Positions 1-9,154 are shown, numbered from the stretch's first letter. The stretch is 64,000 bases of DNA from Thermostichus sp047461615 (GCF_047461615.1 NZ_JANSHI010000007.1:1-64000); one strand, 5' to 3'. A program made the numbers and translations. The notes: generated by a model not told the origin, from the sequence alone.

Positions 1-1142
1 CACAGCCCCAGAAAGGGAATGCCCCGCTCCCGCACGTGGCGGATGGTGGCCACCTTGCCCTCGATGCCCCGGTTGCCAAACCCCCCTGGCACCACTACGC
101 CATCTACCCCCCCTAGCAGAGTTTCTGGTCCCCGCTCCTCGACTTCCTCAGAAGAGATCCAGCGCAAGGTAACGCCAGCATTGAGGGCCAGCCCGGCATG
201 GCGCAGGGCTTCCGCCACCGAGAGGTAGGCGTCTGTCAAGCGCACGTATTTGCCGACAATGGCAATCTCCACCTGCTCTTGCGGGTGGTGCAGCCGCTGT
301 ACTAGGAGCTCCCACTCGCGCAGATCCGGCTGCTGCGGATCCAGGTTGAGAATCTCCAAAACTCGCTGGGCCAGGCCCTCCTGCTCCAGGATCAGGGGCA
401 CGTCGTAGATGCTGGGGGCATCCTGGGCCTGGATGACACATTCCACCGGCACGTCACAGAACTCGGAGATCTTCTCCTTGATGGCGCGCGGCAGAGGCTG
501 TTCACAGCGGCACACCAGCACGTCCGGCTGAATGCCAATCGAGCGCAGCTCCTTGACCGAGTGCTGGGTAGGCTTAGTTTTCATCTCCCCCGAGGCCTTG
601 ATTAGAGGCACCAGGGTGACATGCACATAGGCCACGTTGGCGCGGCCCACGTCCTTGCGGAACTGGCGGATGGCTTCCAAGAAGGGCAAAGACTCGATAT
701 CCCCCACCGTGCCCCCCACTTCTACCAGCACCACGTCGGGGTTGGTCTCACGGGCCACCCGCCGGATCCGCTCCTTGATCTCTTGGGTTACGTGGGGGAT
801 TACCTGCACCGTGCTGCCCTGGTAGTCGCCCCGCCGCTCCTTGGAGATCACCGCCTGGTAGATGGCGCCAGTGGTGACGTTGTTGAGCTTGGACATGTTG
901 GTGTCGGTGAAGCGCTCATAGTGGCCCAAGTCCAAGTCCGTCTCGGCACCATCGTCGGTGACAAACACCTCCCCGTGCTGGTAGGGGCTCATCGTGCCGG
1001 GATCCACGTTGATGTAGGGATCCAGCTTCAAAATCGACACGGTGTAGTTGCGGGACTTGAGCAGACGGCCCAGGCTAGCCGCTACAATGCCCTTGCCGAT
1101 GCTGGAGACGACTCCGCCAGTGATGAAGACAAACTTGGCCAT
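1..1142 (-). CDS. pyrG: CTP synthase, 3' end outside window
   Basis: Makes CTP from UTP, ATP and glutamine, the last step of de novo pyrimidine nucleotide synthesis. About 380 codons are visible. The N-terminal amidoligase domain has the P-loop-like ITGGVVSSIGKGI near residues 8-20 and the conserved DPYINVDPGTMSPYQHGEVF segment. The glutaminase domain starts near residue 285 (VEIAIVGKYV). The reading frame leaves the window at GIPFLGL, just before the catalytic Cys of the glutaminase, so that residue cannot be checked. The ATG at 1140-1142 gives the standard family N-terminus MAKFVFITGG. No defect is seen in the visible part. Assignment is very secure from the continuous family sequence. Confidence 0.96.
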   Translation of the reverse strand, partial: MAKFVFITGGVVSSIGKGIVAASLGRLLKSRNYTVSILKLDPYINVDPGTMSPYQHGEVFVTDDGAETDLDLGHYERFTDTNMSKLNNVTTGAIYQAVISKERRGDYQGSTVQVIPHVTQEIKERIRRVARETNPDVVLVEVGGTVGDIESLPFLEAIRQFRKDVGRANVAYVHVTLVPLIKASGEMKTKPTQHSVKELRSIGIQPDVLVCRCEQPLPRAIKEKISEFCDVPVECVIQAQDAPSIYDVPLILEQEGLAQRVLEILNLDPQQPDLREWELLVQRLHHPQEQVEIAIVGKYVRLTDAYLSVAEALRHAGLALNAGVTLRWISSEEVEERGPETLLGGVDGVVVPGGFGNRGIEGKVATIRHVRERGIPFLGL

Positions 1143-1192
1143 ACCCCCGACCCTTGCCCTTTCTTGATTATGCCAGGGATCCCAGGGCTCCC

Positions 1193-1693
1193 TCAGTGCC
1201 GGGAGCGGATAGGGCCATTGTAGAGGATGGTGGTCTGAAAGGTGCGCCGATCCACCCGCACCTGGGTTTCAATGCTGGGTTGGACGAAGCCGGGCTTGCC
1301 GCCGCGGAAGGTGAAGACCCAGGCGTCTTCAAACTCTTCAAACGGCGCGTCGATGGCTGCCCCGTGCATGGAAGCCTCGGCACGGTAGCGCTGCAAGCCC
1401 CCGTTGGCGATCTCGGCCGCTTGGCGAGCCAGGTTCTTAGCCCGGTTGAGATCGCGGAAGTAGCGGCTAAGTTCCTCAAAAGTTCCCGTCGGCAGCGGCC
1501 TTGGCCGGGGGGATGGAGACCTCGCAGGCCGGGGATCCGGCACGATCGGCAAGGTGGGAATATCTTGGCTGGGGGGCAGTGGAGTTTCTGGGAAAAGCGG
1601 GGTGACCCCCTGCGCCTGAACGGGCAGCAAGGATCCCCAGAACAAAATGCCGCCCAGGGAGCCGGACAGGCAGAGAGGGAAAATGGACTTCAT
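1193..1693 (-). CDS. Hypothetical secreted protein
   Basis: About 166 residues with an N-terminal signal peptide (MKSIFPLCLSGSLGGILFWG followed by an AQA-like cleavage site near residue 28). A Pro-rich linker (about residues 35-70) leads to a globular domain ending in a strand-rich part (QVRVDRRTFQTTILYNGP). I recognise no family. The ATG at 1693 is chosen over an upstream in-frame TTG at 1708 because GAGGAA lies just before it at good spacing. The gene reads the same way as pyrG and lies 50 bp upstream of it, so the two could share a transcript. Codon use and GC match the neighbours. The role is probably in the periplasm or cell envelope; no function can be assigned. Confidence 0.75.
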   Translation of the reverse strand: MKSIFPLCLSGSLGGILFWGSLLPVQAQGVTPLFPETPLPPSQDIPTLPIVPDPRPARSPSPRPRPLPTGTFEELSRYFRDLNRAKNLARQAAEIANGGLQRYRAEASMHGAAIDAPFEEFEDAWVFTFRGGKPGFVQPSIETQVRVDRRTFQTTILYNGPIRSRH

Positions 1694-1891
1694 GGAGCCA
1701 TTCCTCAAAAGTTTTGGGGTGTGAATTTTTCAATCCTCACTCTACTAGGCCGCTAGTCGGGAAAGCAGAGGCAAAAGCCCGCCCTCTTTTTCCACCAGCA
1801 GCTAGGCGCGTGGGTTGTCTGCGCAAGGGGCTTTGTCCTCCCCCGGCGCCTGTTAGCATCCTGAAACGGGATCCTGTTTGCAGACGTTGCC

Positions 1892-2899
1892 ATGGAGTTT
1901 GTTACGCTTGCCGAGACGAGGCTAAAACTTAGCCGCGTGGGGCTGGGCACCTGGAGCATGACCGGGGATTGGTGGGGGCCAGCGGATCCCCAGGAGGCCT
2001 ATGCCACCCTCCGCAAGGCTATTGACCTGGGCATTACGCTCTTTGACACGGCTCCGGCCTATGGCCGCGGCCTTTCGGAGGAGCTATTGGGACGGGCTAT
2101 CCGGGATGCCGGCTGTCGGGATCGCGTAGTCATTGCCACCAAGGCCGGCCTACAGTGGACTAACGGCAAGGTGGTGCGCAACTGCAGCCTCAGTTGGCTG
2201 GCTCAGGATCTGGAAAACTCCCTCCGCCGCCTGCAGACGGATGTGATCGACATCTACCAGGTGCATTGGCCGGATCCCTTGGAGCCTCTGGAGGAGACAG
2301 CTGCCTTTTTCGGCCGCCTACTCCAGGAAGGAAAGATCCGCGCCATTGGGGTGAGCAACTTTTCTCCGGAGCAGATGGAGCGCTTCCGCCAGGTGGCTCC
2401 CCTGCACACGGCCCAGCCGCCCTATAACCTGTTTGAGCGCCAGATCGAAGCGGATGTCCTGCCCTACTGCCAGGCCAACGGCATTGCCACGCTAATCTAC
2501 AGTCCCCTCTGCCGGGGGCTGTTGGGGGGAAGGCTGACTCCGCAAACCAAGTTTCCGCCTGGAGATCTGCGCAGCGGCATCGATCCCAAGTTTGGAGAGC
2601 CTCGCTACTCCCAGTACCTGCAAGCGGCAGAAGAGCTGAGCCGACTGGCGCGGGAGCGCTACGGCAAAACGCTGCCCCAGTTGGCGGTGCGCTGGCTCTT
2701 GGATCAGCCGGGGGTGAGTGCAATCCTATGGGGAGCGCGCAAGCGCCAGCAGCTGGATGACCTAGCCGGAGTTTGGGGCTGGTCGCTGGAGGCGGAGGCA
2801 ATGCAGACCATCGACGAGATCCTGCAAAGGCACGTCCCCGAACCCCTTCCCCCCAGCTTTATGGCTCCTCCTACCCGCCCAGGGATCCCAGCTTCCTAG
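1892..2899 (+). CDS. Aldo/keto reductase
   Basis: NAD(P)H-dependent carbonyl reductase of the aldo/keto reductase TIM-barrel family, 335 residues. The catalytic tetrad is complete: Asp52 and Tyr57 in FDTAPAYGRG, Lys84 in ATKAG and His125 in YQVHWPD. The cofactor-binding end is also typical (GVSNFSPEQM and, near the C-terminus, ILWGARKRQQLDDL). The substrate cannot be inferred. The gene starts with ATG and is followed after 32 bp by a HAD-like gene on the same strand, which may be co-transcribed. Upstream is a 198-bp divergent spacer shared with the secreted protein gene. No anomalies. Confidence 0.92.
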   Translation: MEFVTLAETRLKLSRVGLGTWSMTGDWWGPADPQEAYATLRKAIDLGITLFDTAPAYGRGLSEELLGRAIRDAGCRDRVVIATKAGLQWTNGKVVRNCSLSWLAQDLENSLRRLQTDVIDIYQVHWPDPLEPLEETAAFFGRLLQEGKIRAIGVSNFSPEQMERFRQVAPLHTAQPPYNLFERQIEADVLPYCQANGIATLIYSPLCRGLLGGRLTPQTKFPPGDLRSGIDPKFGEPRYSQYLQAAEELSRLARERYGKTLPQLAVRWLLDQPGVSAILWGARKRQQLDDLAGVWGWSLEAEAMQTIDEILQRHVPEPLPPSFMAPPTRPGIPAS

Positions 2900-2931
2900 A
2901 ATTGTCCGGAGAATCTGAAATAGGACCTCGC

Positions 2932-3681
2932 ATGACGCTGCAAGGGGTAATCCTAACCTGGAGCGGCGTGGTGGCTGACGACGAGGAGCTGCACCTCTAC
3001 GCCATCAACCAAGTGTTGCTGGAGGAGAACCTGCGCCCCTGGGATCTGGGATCCCCGGCGCAAAAAGAGCTCTATCGGCTACACCATCTGGGCCAACCGG
3101 ATCGGGAGAGTCTGCTCGCCCTCTGGCAAGCCCAGGGACGGGTGCTCAGCCCCAGGCAGCAAGAAGGACTTTTGCAGCGTAAGGCCCTTTACTACCGGCA
3201 GGCGTTGCAGGAGCAAAAGGGATCTCTTCTGGTTCCCGGCTTGGCGGAGGCCTTGGAGAAGCTGGAGCAGCTACGGCTCAAGGTGGGCCTCTTGAGTGGT
3301 CACGCCGCTATCGAGGTGGAGGCTTTTTTGGAGCGCTTCCCCTGTCCAGCCCTGGCGCGGCTGACTCATGACTTCCGCTACCGCGTAACCGGCGAGGCAG
3401 GGGATCCTCAGTTGCACCGTCTGCTCCTAGAGCGGATGGGGCTCTCCCCTCAGGAGTGCCTGAGTTTTGAAGCCACCTACGCCGGCATTCAAGCGGCTCG
3501 CTCGCAAGGGATCCCGGTGTTGGCTTTGGCCACTTTCTTTCCTCTGCACATGCTGCAGCGGCGGGCCGATTGGGCAGTGGATGGCTACCCCCACGTGGAA
3601 TGGGAGCGCCTCCAAACTTGGTTTGCCACTGGCCAAGACCGTCCTGCTGACCTTCCTACCAAGCCCTTGGCAAAAGGGTAA
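2932..3681 (+). CDS. HAD-superfamily protein lacking catalytic Asp residues
   Basis: 249 residues with the layout of beta-phosphoglucomutase-like HAD phosphatases: motif I region at the N-terminus, helical cap (about residues 15-110), motif II (VGLLSGHA) and the motif IV region ECLSFEATYAGIQAARSQGI. In catalytic members motif I reads D-x-D-G; here it is T9-W-S11-G, so both the nucleophile and the acid/base Asp are replaced. The motif IV FED is FEA. The fold is recognisable but phosphotransfer by the usual mechanism should be impossible, so this is probably a pseudoenzyme with a binding or regulatory role. The ATG at 2932 is chosen because the in-frame upstream extension overlaps the reductase gene and lacks family similarity. 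Convergent with queA. Confidence 0.85.
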   Translation: MTLQGVILTWSGVVADDEELHLYAINQVLLEENLRPWDLGSPAQKELYRLHHLGQPDRESLLALWQAQGRVLSPRQQEGLLQRKALYYRQALQEQKGSLLVPGLAEALEKLEQLRLKVGLLSGHAAIEVEAFLERFPCPALARLTHDFRYRVTGEAGDPQLHRLLLERMGLSPQECLSFEATYAGIQAARSQGIPVLALATFFPLHMLQRRADWAVDGYPHVEWERLQTWFATGQDRPADLPTKPLAKG

Positions 3682-3689
3682 GAATCCCC

Positions 3690-4877
3690 CTAGGGCAGGA
3701 TCAGCATGCCGTCCCCAAAAGAGTAGAACCGATAGCCCTGCTCGATGGCCTCCTGGTAGAGATCCAACAAGCGCTGTCGCCCGATCAAGGCTGCCACCAG
3801 CATCATCAGGCTGGAGCGGGGCAGATGAAAGTTGGTGATCAGCCCCTGCACCACCCGCCAGGAATAGCCGGGGTAGATGAAGAGGTCGCTTTTTCCCTGC
3901 CAGGGTTGTAGGGCGCCGGAGAGAGCTGCCGTTTCTAGGGCCCGCACCACCGTTGTTCCCACCGCAATCACCCGCCTCCCCTGGGCTTGGGTTTTGCAAA
4001 TAGTGGCCACCGTTTCTGCCGGCACCTTGAGCCACTCGCTGTGCAAGCGGTGGTCGGTTACTCGCTCTGCCTCTACCGGGCGGAAGGTACCCAGCCCAAT
4101 GTTCAAGGTGATGTAGGCAGTTTGGACCCCCTTCTGGGCCAACCGCTCCAAAAGCTGAGGGGTAAAATGCAGGCCTGCGGTGGGGGCAGCCACCGAGCCC
4201 GGGTGTCTGGCCCAGACGGTTTGATAGTCTTCAGGTCGGACTCCCGCACTTGTCGGGTCAAGGGCACGGGCAGCTTCCAGATAGGGAGGAAGCGGGATCC
4301 GCCCCACCCGCTCCAGGATCTGCTCAAAGGCATCCGCCCCTTCCCATGCAAACTGCACCACCCGCCCGCCGGTCTCTGCGTCCACCGCCAGCACTGTGGC
4401 CGTCAGCTCAGCCAGCAAGCCCTGGTGATCCCAAAACCGGATTTGATCCCCCACCTTGACCCGTTTGCCCGGCCTGACCAAGACCCGCCAGATCTGCTGC
4501 TGAGGGGAGGTGTTGCCTGGGATCCCGGGCTGCTCTGGCTCGAGCAGCAAAACCTCTACCCGCGCCCCAAAAGCGTCCTTTCCCGGCAAGATCTTGGCTC
4601 CCCACAGCCGGGCCGGGATGACCTTGGTGTCGTTGAGAACCAGCAGATCCCCGCTCTGCAGGTAGTCGGGGAGGTCGCAGAAGCGGCGGTGCTCGTGCCT
4701 ATCGGGGTACACCACCAGCATTCGCGCCTGATCCCGTGGCTCCACCGGCCTCTGCGCGATCCGCTCAGGAGGTAGGAAGTAGTCGTAGGCAGCAGTTAGG
4801 AGATCCGGGTTGGGCTCTTCAGCGCTCCCTGGGCTGGGTTCAACCTGGGCAGCTAGGGGTGGAAGAGGCTCCGTCAT
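3690..4877 (-). CDS. queA: QueA, S-adenosylmethionine:tRNA ribosyltransferase-isomerase
   Basis: Transfers and isomerises the ribosyl part of S-adenosylmethionine onto preQ1 at tRNA position 34, giving epoxyqueuosine. Family blocks are present: YDYFLPPERIAQRPVEPRD at the start of the conserved region, DLLVLNDTKVIPARLWG, SVAAPTAGLHFT, and the C-terminal LITNFHLPRSSLMMLVAALI and YRFYSFGDGMLIL. Length is 395 residues, with about 30 non-conserved residues in front of the family domain. ATG at 4877; an in-frame TTG lies two codons earlier. Convergent with the HAD gene, with 8 bp between stop codons. Divergent from the TerB/Mo-nitrogenase-C gene. Confidence 0.95.
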   Translation of the reverse strand: MTEPLPPLAAQVEPSPGSAEEPNPDLLTAAYDYFLPPERIAQRPVEPRDQARMLVVYPDRHEHRRFCDLPDYLQSGDLLVLNDTKVIPARLWGAKILPGKDAFGARVEVLLLEPEQPGIPGNTSPQQQIWRVLVRPGKRVKVGDQIRFWDHQGLLAELTATVLAVDAETGGRVVQFAWEGADAFEQILERVGRIPLPPYLEAARALDPTSAGVRPEDYQTVWARHPGSVAAPTAGLHFTPQLLERLAQKGVQTAYITLNIGLGTFRPVEAERVTDHRLHSEWLKVPAETVATICKTQAQGRRVIAVGTTVVRALETAALSGALQPWQGKSDLFIYPGYSWRVVQGLITNFHLPRSSLMMLVAALIGRQRLLDLYQEAIEQGYRFYSFGDGMLILP

Positions 4878-4955
4878 GAACAAAAAGAGGTTGCACAGAC
4901 TTCAACCTCCAGCCTAGATCTTTAAAATGGCGGTGGCTTCTTGTGGAGCTCTGCC

Positions 4956-5633
4956 ATGTCTAGCGATTCCACGCCTACTTCTGCTAGGGAGTGCTCACCC
5001 CAGCAGGCGGAACTATGGCTACGAGGGCTGCTTGGCATTGCCTGGGCTGATGGAGAATACAGCCCCGAAGAGCAACGACTCATCGAAGATCTCATCCGCT
5101 CCGACTGGCCCGAAGAAGAGGGGAAAGATCTCGCTCCCCTCTCCCCCGAAGAGCTGGCGGCCCAGTTGCAGCCGGAGTTGCGGGAAGATTTCCTGCGCAC
5201 GGCGGTGATGACAGCCGTTGCCGATGGGGTATATTCCGAGCCGGAAGATCGCTTGTTGCACCAGTTGGCCACTGCCTTTGGGCTGGAGCTTCCCCAGCTC
5301 CATCTGCTCAAGGCTACGCTGGTCGACAAGAGGGCCACCTCGCCATCGCCGGCAGAAGCCCAGCCTGAAAGCAGCTATACCGACCTTTTGGCTCCCTTGC
5401 GCAAGTGGCTGGACGGCATCCAAGTCCGCGACGTGAGGGTAGCCCGCTTCTTATGCCGTATGATCCCTGCCCACTGCCCCTTTGAGCGGGATGTGGTGTT
5501 GTTTGGCCGCAAGGTGCTGCACATTCCCCCCATGTGCAAGCTTAACCCCCTCTACGACCAGGTGGTGGCCTTGCGCTGCCGCGCCCTCTCCTTCCTGGCA
5601 GAAGCTGGGGAAGACATTAGCCAATACACTTGA
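4956..5633 (+). CDS. TerB-like / Mo-dependent nitrogenase C-terminal domain protein
   Basis: 225 residues in two parts. Residues about 15-125 are helical and resemble TerB-type domains, with two metal-binding-like acidic repeats (AWADGEYSPEEQRLIEDLI and AVADGVYSEPEDRLLHQL). The C-terminal 85 residues match the small cyanobacterial domain named Mo-dependent nitrogenase C-terminal (CPFERDVVLFGRKVLHIPP and CKLNPLYDQVVALRCRAL). That domain name comes from family annotation; its biochemical role is not established and the protein is not a nitrogenase subunit. ATG at 4956, preceded by GGAG; an in-frame TTG lies 15 bp upstream. It stands alone between divergent queA and a convergent transporter gene. 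Confidence 0.85.
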   Translation: MSSDSTPTSARECSPQQAELWLRGLLGIAWADGEYSPEEQRLIEDLIRSDWPEEEGKDLAPLSPEELAAQLQPELREDFLRTAVMTAVADGVYSEPEDRLLHQLATAFGLELPQLHLLKATLVDKRATSPSPAEAQPESSYTDLLAPLRKWLDGIQVRDVRVARFLCRMIPAHCPFERDVVLFGRKVLHIPPMCKLNPLYDQVVALRCRALSFLAEAGEDISQYT

Positions 5634-5686
5634 TAGCCTGCGCTCAAGCAGGAGGAAGCCAACGCTATCTACTGGCCGCCAGCCCC

Positions 5687-7105
5687 TTAGGAGTAGGTTA
5701 TGTCCGTCTCTCCCAAAGGGATTGCCTCTCTCCTAGCGGCTGCTTCTGCTCCCTGCAAGAAGGACTGCAGCGAAGCCTGAGCTTCCGCCTCCAACTCTGC
5801 TGGGCTGGGAGTTATCCTCTCGGCGGGCAGCCAACCCAACAAGGGCAAGGGCAAGAGGGTGGAGAGGTTGGTGATCACCAAAAGCAGCCCCAGGTGGCTG
5901 AAATTGCTTTCGGTTACCCCTAGAGCGTGCATGAGCAGGGATCCCAGCTCCTGCGAGAGAAACCCCGCCAAATTAAAGGCCGACATGAGCAGGGCAAAAA
6001 AGGTGGCCTCGATCCCTGGCGGGCAAAGGCGGGCGGCCAGAACCAGCACCGGCATAAAGGCAATTTGCCCCGCTACTGTCAGCACCAGGCTATCCCCGAG
6101 GCTAAACCAGTGGTCGTCGAGGCCCCAAGCGCGGTTGAGGTGATAGACCAAGATCAGGCTGGTCAGGCCTAGCCCTGCGGAAATGACCGTCATCCAGCCA
6201 AAGAGGGGGCGCAGGGGGATGTGCCGCAGATACACCTGAAAGATTCCCACCCCTACCAAGCTGGCAACGCTAGTCACTAGCCGCACCTGGCCCAAAAACT
6301 CCGGACCAAAGCCGAGATCGTTGGTAACAAAGTAAAACAGCGCTACGTCGGCACTGGGAGTTGCCTGCCAGACAAACACAAACAGCAGCGGCAGGAAAAC
6401 GCTGGGCTGCCGCAGGGCTTGCCACACCCGAGCTACCTGTTGCTGCAGGGGATCCCAGCCCAAGGCGCTAGCCACGGGCTGATCCTCAATGACCCAAGCA
6501 GCCAGGGCAATCAGCATGGGCAGCAGGGCTGTTAGCCCAAACACCACCTGGGGAGGATAGTGAGCCAAGAGCGCCCCCCCGGCATAGGCCGTGAGCAGGG
6601 ATCCCAGAGCTGTGGCCCCCCAAGTTAAAGACTGCAGCGTGCCCGTTCCCGCCCAGTCACTGCCCTGCACCCGCTCCACCACCAGCGAATCGACAATGAC
6701 ATCCCCCACGGCTACCGCCAGGGATGCCAAAACCATCCAAAGCAGGGCCAGCTCAGCCGTCGGCGCCGCCAGAGCCATCCCCAGCCAGGCCCCACATCCC
6801 AACAGCCCTGCCAGCAGGAGGTAAGGACGGCGCCGGTAGCCTGCTAGCGGCAGCGTATCCGATAGGAGTCCATAAAGAGGCTTGACAGTCCAGGGGATTA
6901 CAGCCAGGCCCATCAACGCCGCTGCCTGTGTTGGGCCGAGGCCCAGGTTATCCTTCAAGTAAAAGCTGGTGGCTAGCCGTGCCAGCCCCACTGCCCCCTG
7001 CACAAAATACACCAGCAGGATCCCAAACAGTTCCGGCGTCCAGCGGATTTCCTGGAGGGGGTCAAGCGCCGACTGACGTAAACGCTGCAGGAAGAGGAGG
7101 ATCAT
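5687..7105 (-). CDS. Folate-biopterin transporter family membrane protein
   Basis: 472 residues with about 12 hydrophobic membrane segments, of the major-facilitator-related folate-biopterin transporter family found in cyanobacteria, plastids and trypanosomatids. Signature stretches are GAVGLARLATSFYLKDNLGL near the N-terminus, AVIPWTVKPLYGLLSDTLPL, GYRRRPYLLLAG, and GDVIVDSLVVERVQ. Homologues move folates or pterins; the substrate here is inferred. ATG at 7105 follows CCTCCT-complement GGAGGATC-like spacing poorly, but it is the only start matching the family; upstream in-frame sequence is not family-like. Convergent with the preceding gene and divergent from rph. Confidence 0.9.
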   Translation of the reverse strand: MILLFLQRLRQSALDPLQEIRWTPELFGILLVYFVQGAVGLARLATSFYLKDNLGLGPTQAAALMGLAVIPWTVKPLYGLLSDTLPLAGYRRRPYLLLAGLLGCGAWLGMALAAPTAELALLWMVLASLAVAVGDVIVDSLVVERVQGSDWAGTGTLQSLTWGATALGSLLTAYAGGALLAHYPPQVVFGLTALLPMLIALAAWVIEDQPVASALGWDPLQQQVARVWQALRQPSVFLPLLFVFVWQATPSADVALFYFVTNDLGFGPEFLGQVRLVTSVASLVGVGIFQVYLRHIPLRPLFGWMTVISAGLGLTSLILVYHLNRAWGLDDHWFSLGDSLVLTVAGQIAFMPVLVLAARLCPPGIEATFFALLMSAFNLAGFLSQELGSLLMHALGVTESNFSHLGLLLVITNLSTLLPLPLLGWLPAERITPSPAELEAEAQASLQSFLQGAEAAARREAIPLGETDITYS

Positions 7106-7333
7106 GACGTCTGTGTCTTCTTGCTGGCTGGGTCCTGCCCTGCAGGACACCTTTTGTTCCAGAACTTGCTGCAACAGTAGGAAAAGTTGGCTAAGAACTT
7201 CTTTACACTGTAACCTGCCTATTGGCCTACAACAGCAGCTCTCCCGCTGCCTGTCTTCCAAGGCGCTGGCAGCCCTTTTGGAGAAGCTGCCGTGGGTGAA
7301 CCTGAACGACAATGCGAGGGATTTGAATCGCCC

Positions 7334-8062
7334 ATGAGCTGGCAACGCCCTGATGGCCGCACACCTACCCAATTGCGCCCGGTTTCCTTCCAGCGCCACT
7401 TCACCCGCTACGCCCACGGCTCGGTGTTGGTTAAGCTTGGCGATACCCATGTTCTCTGCACCGCCACCGTGGCCGAAGAAGTCCCCCCTTTTTTACAAAA
7501 CACCGGCCAAGGCTGGCTGACCGCAGAGTACCGCATGCTGCCCACCGCCACCCAACAGCGCCAGCCGCGGGAGACGCTCAAGGTCTCCGGCCGCACCGCT
7601 GAGATCCAGCGGCTAATTGGGCGCAGTCTGCGCGCAGCTTTGGATCTCCGGAAGCTGGGATCCCGCACCATCACCATCGATGCCGATGTGTTGCAAGCCG
7701 ATGGCAGCACCCGCACCGCCGCAATTACCGGTGGATACGTGGCCCTGCACGATGCCATCACCTGGCTCTACAAGCAGGGACTGCTGGATCCGGCGCAGGG
7801 ATCCCCTTTGCAACAGCAAGTGGCAGCCCTTTCGGTGGGAATTGTGCAAGGCGAGGTGCTGCTGGATCTCTGCTACGAGGAGGACAGCCAAGCCGAAGTG
7901 GACCTGAACGTGGTCATGAACGAGCAGGGAGCCTTAATTGAAATCCAGGGTACCGCCGAATCCGGATGCTTTGACCGCTCGCAACTGTTGCAAATGCTAG
8001 ACCTGGCCCAGGCCGGCATCCAGAAATTGCTCCAGGCCCAGCGGGAGGCTCTAGACTTGTAG
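7334..8062 (+). CDS. rph: Ribonuclease PH
   Basis: Phosphorolytic 3'-5' exoribonuclease that trims tRNA 3' ends, using phosphate and releasing nucleoside diphosphates. 242 residues, the usual length. Recognisable blocks are MSWQRPDGRTPTQLRPV at the start, GSVLVKLGDTHVLCTATV, GWLTAEYRMLPTAT (phosphate and RNA contact region), RETLKVSGRTAEIQRLIGRS, DADVLQADGSTRTAAITGG and NVVMNEQGALIEIQGTAE. ATG at 7334; the in-frame upstream codons back to 7292 are not family-like. Divergent from the transporter gene with a 228-bp spacer. No anomaly. Confidence 0.95.
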   Translation: MSWQRPDGRTPTQLRPVSFQRHFTRYAHGSVLVKLGDTHVLCTATVAEEVPPFLQNTGQGWLTAEYRMLPTATQQRQPRETLKVSGRTAEIQRLIGRSLRAALDLRKLGSRTITIDADVLQADGSTRTAAITGGYVALHDAITWLYKQGLLDPAQGSPLQQQVAALSVGIVQGEVLLDLCYEEDSQAEVDLNVVMNEQGALIEIQGTAESGCFDRSQLLQMLDLAQAGIQKLLQAQREALDL

Positions 8063-8261
8063 CCAAGGCAAGCCTAGCCCGGGCCCCGAAAGGGGGAACT
8101 GCTGTCCCGGCAGGGGGAGGGTGTGGCCAGGTTAATGGTTTGATGAAGGGGAGATAATGGGATAAAGCAGCCGCAAACTAAGGCTCTCTCTTCAACTGAG
8201 GTGAGTAGCTGATGTAGTCGCTGCTTAGGTAGCCTGGAGAGGCTAGGCCGGAGGGTTTCCC
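8063..8261. other. Intergenic leader with possible RNA structure
   Basis: 199 bp between rph and the disrupted PATAN regulator. It holds a CCCC-GAAA-GGGG hairpin at 8084-8095, followed by a short CTG...CAG stem near 8100-8113, and purine-rich sequence before the ATG at 8262. There is no U-run, so it is not an obvious terminator. It could be the 5' leader of the regulator transcript; nothing more can be said. Confidence 0.3.
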
Positions 8262-8938
8262 ATGTCCCATTTTCTCTTTGCAGCGGCGGAACTGGCGCCT
8301 CTGCTCCGGCAGCAAGGTCGGCGGTTTACCACTGGCTATCTCCACCTTCACCTTAGGGGCGAGGATCCCGCCGAGGGCACAGAGCCTTGGGTCCTGACCT
8401 ACTACCACGGCCGGCTGCTTTTTTCCGCCGATCAGCCCCTCAATGCCCCGATCCTGCTGCGACGGCTATCGCGCTTTATCCCCCGCCTCAACCTGGACTG
8501 GCCCCAGCGGGTTATCCGTGTGCTGCAGCAGCGGCTGCTCCCAGACAACTCCCTGGCGGAGTTGCTGGAGATGATGACCGAGCTGGGCTTGATAAAGCCA
8601 GGCGAGCTGGAAGACGCCCTCTGGCTGAACCTGCTTACCGATTTTGACCGCTACCTGTTCGATCGGGGGGGCACTTGCTACTTCGAGGTGCAGGAACGGG
8701 TTGCCCAGGAGGCCCCTATTGGTGGGTTTGAGCTGGAGCCCCTGCTGCAAGAAGCGGCCCGCCGCCACGATCGCTGGGCGGAACTCAAGGTGGCCATCCC
8801 CACCCTGCTGGCGGTGCCGGTGGTCAACTGGGATCGGGTCAACCGCTATCGCCTCAGCGACGAACAGCGCCAGAAGCTCCACGCCCTCACCAAAGATGGC
8901 CAGTCGCTGGAGGCCATTGCCCAAAAGCTCTGTCGGGA

Positions 8939-8962
8939 AATGTGCTCCGCACCGCTCACGCG
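8939..8962 (+). repeat. 24-bp dispersed repeat, copy 1
   Basis: Contains GTGCTCCGCAC (stem GTGC/GCAC, loop TCC) followed by CGCTCACGCG, a variant of CGCTAACGCG in the other copies. An extra A before it makes the net insertion 25 bp and shifts the frame of the PATAN gene. It is followed by ATCG, part of an AWCG found after all four copies. Removing it joins ...LCR to DRLEVASLFAAWAKKGL in frame. Confidence 0.85.
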
Positions 8963-9130
8963 ATCGGCTGGAGGTAGCTAGCCTCTTTGCCGCTTGGGCC
9001 AAAAAAGGTCTGGTGAGCCTGCAAACGCCTCCAGACTTGCTGCAACCCCAGCGCCGCACTTCCATAACCCTCTTGGCCGTAGACGACAGCGTCGTGATGC
9101 AGGAGATCCTGCGGCAGTACCTATCCCAGT

Positions 9131-9154
9131 AATGTGCTCCGCACCGCTAACGCG
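9131..9154 (+). repeat. 24-bp dispersed repeat, copy 2
   Basis: Identical to copies 3 and 4 over 24 bp. It adds 24 bp in frame but brings a TAA at 9130-9132 right after ...ILRQYLSQ and a second TAA inside. Removing 9130-9153 gives YLSQ-ERVITTGNPAEV, a normal receiver-domain path. The following bases are AACG. Confidence 0.88.

Noticed and set aside
621..1223. 200-codon plus-strand open frame opposite pyrG
   Set aside because: Complement shadow of a strongly conserved gene; no independent support.
7317..7335. GGGATTTGAATCGCCC resembling a tRNA T-arm
   Set aside because: The arms do not pair as a T-stem and no acceptor or anticodon arm can be drawn around it.
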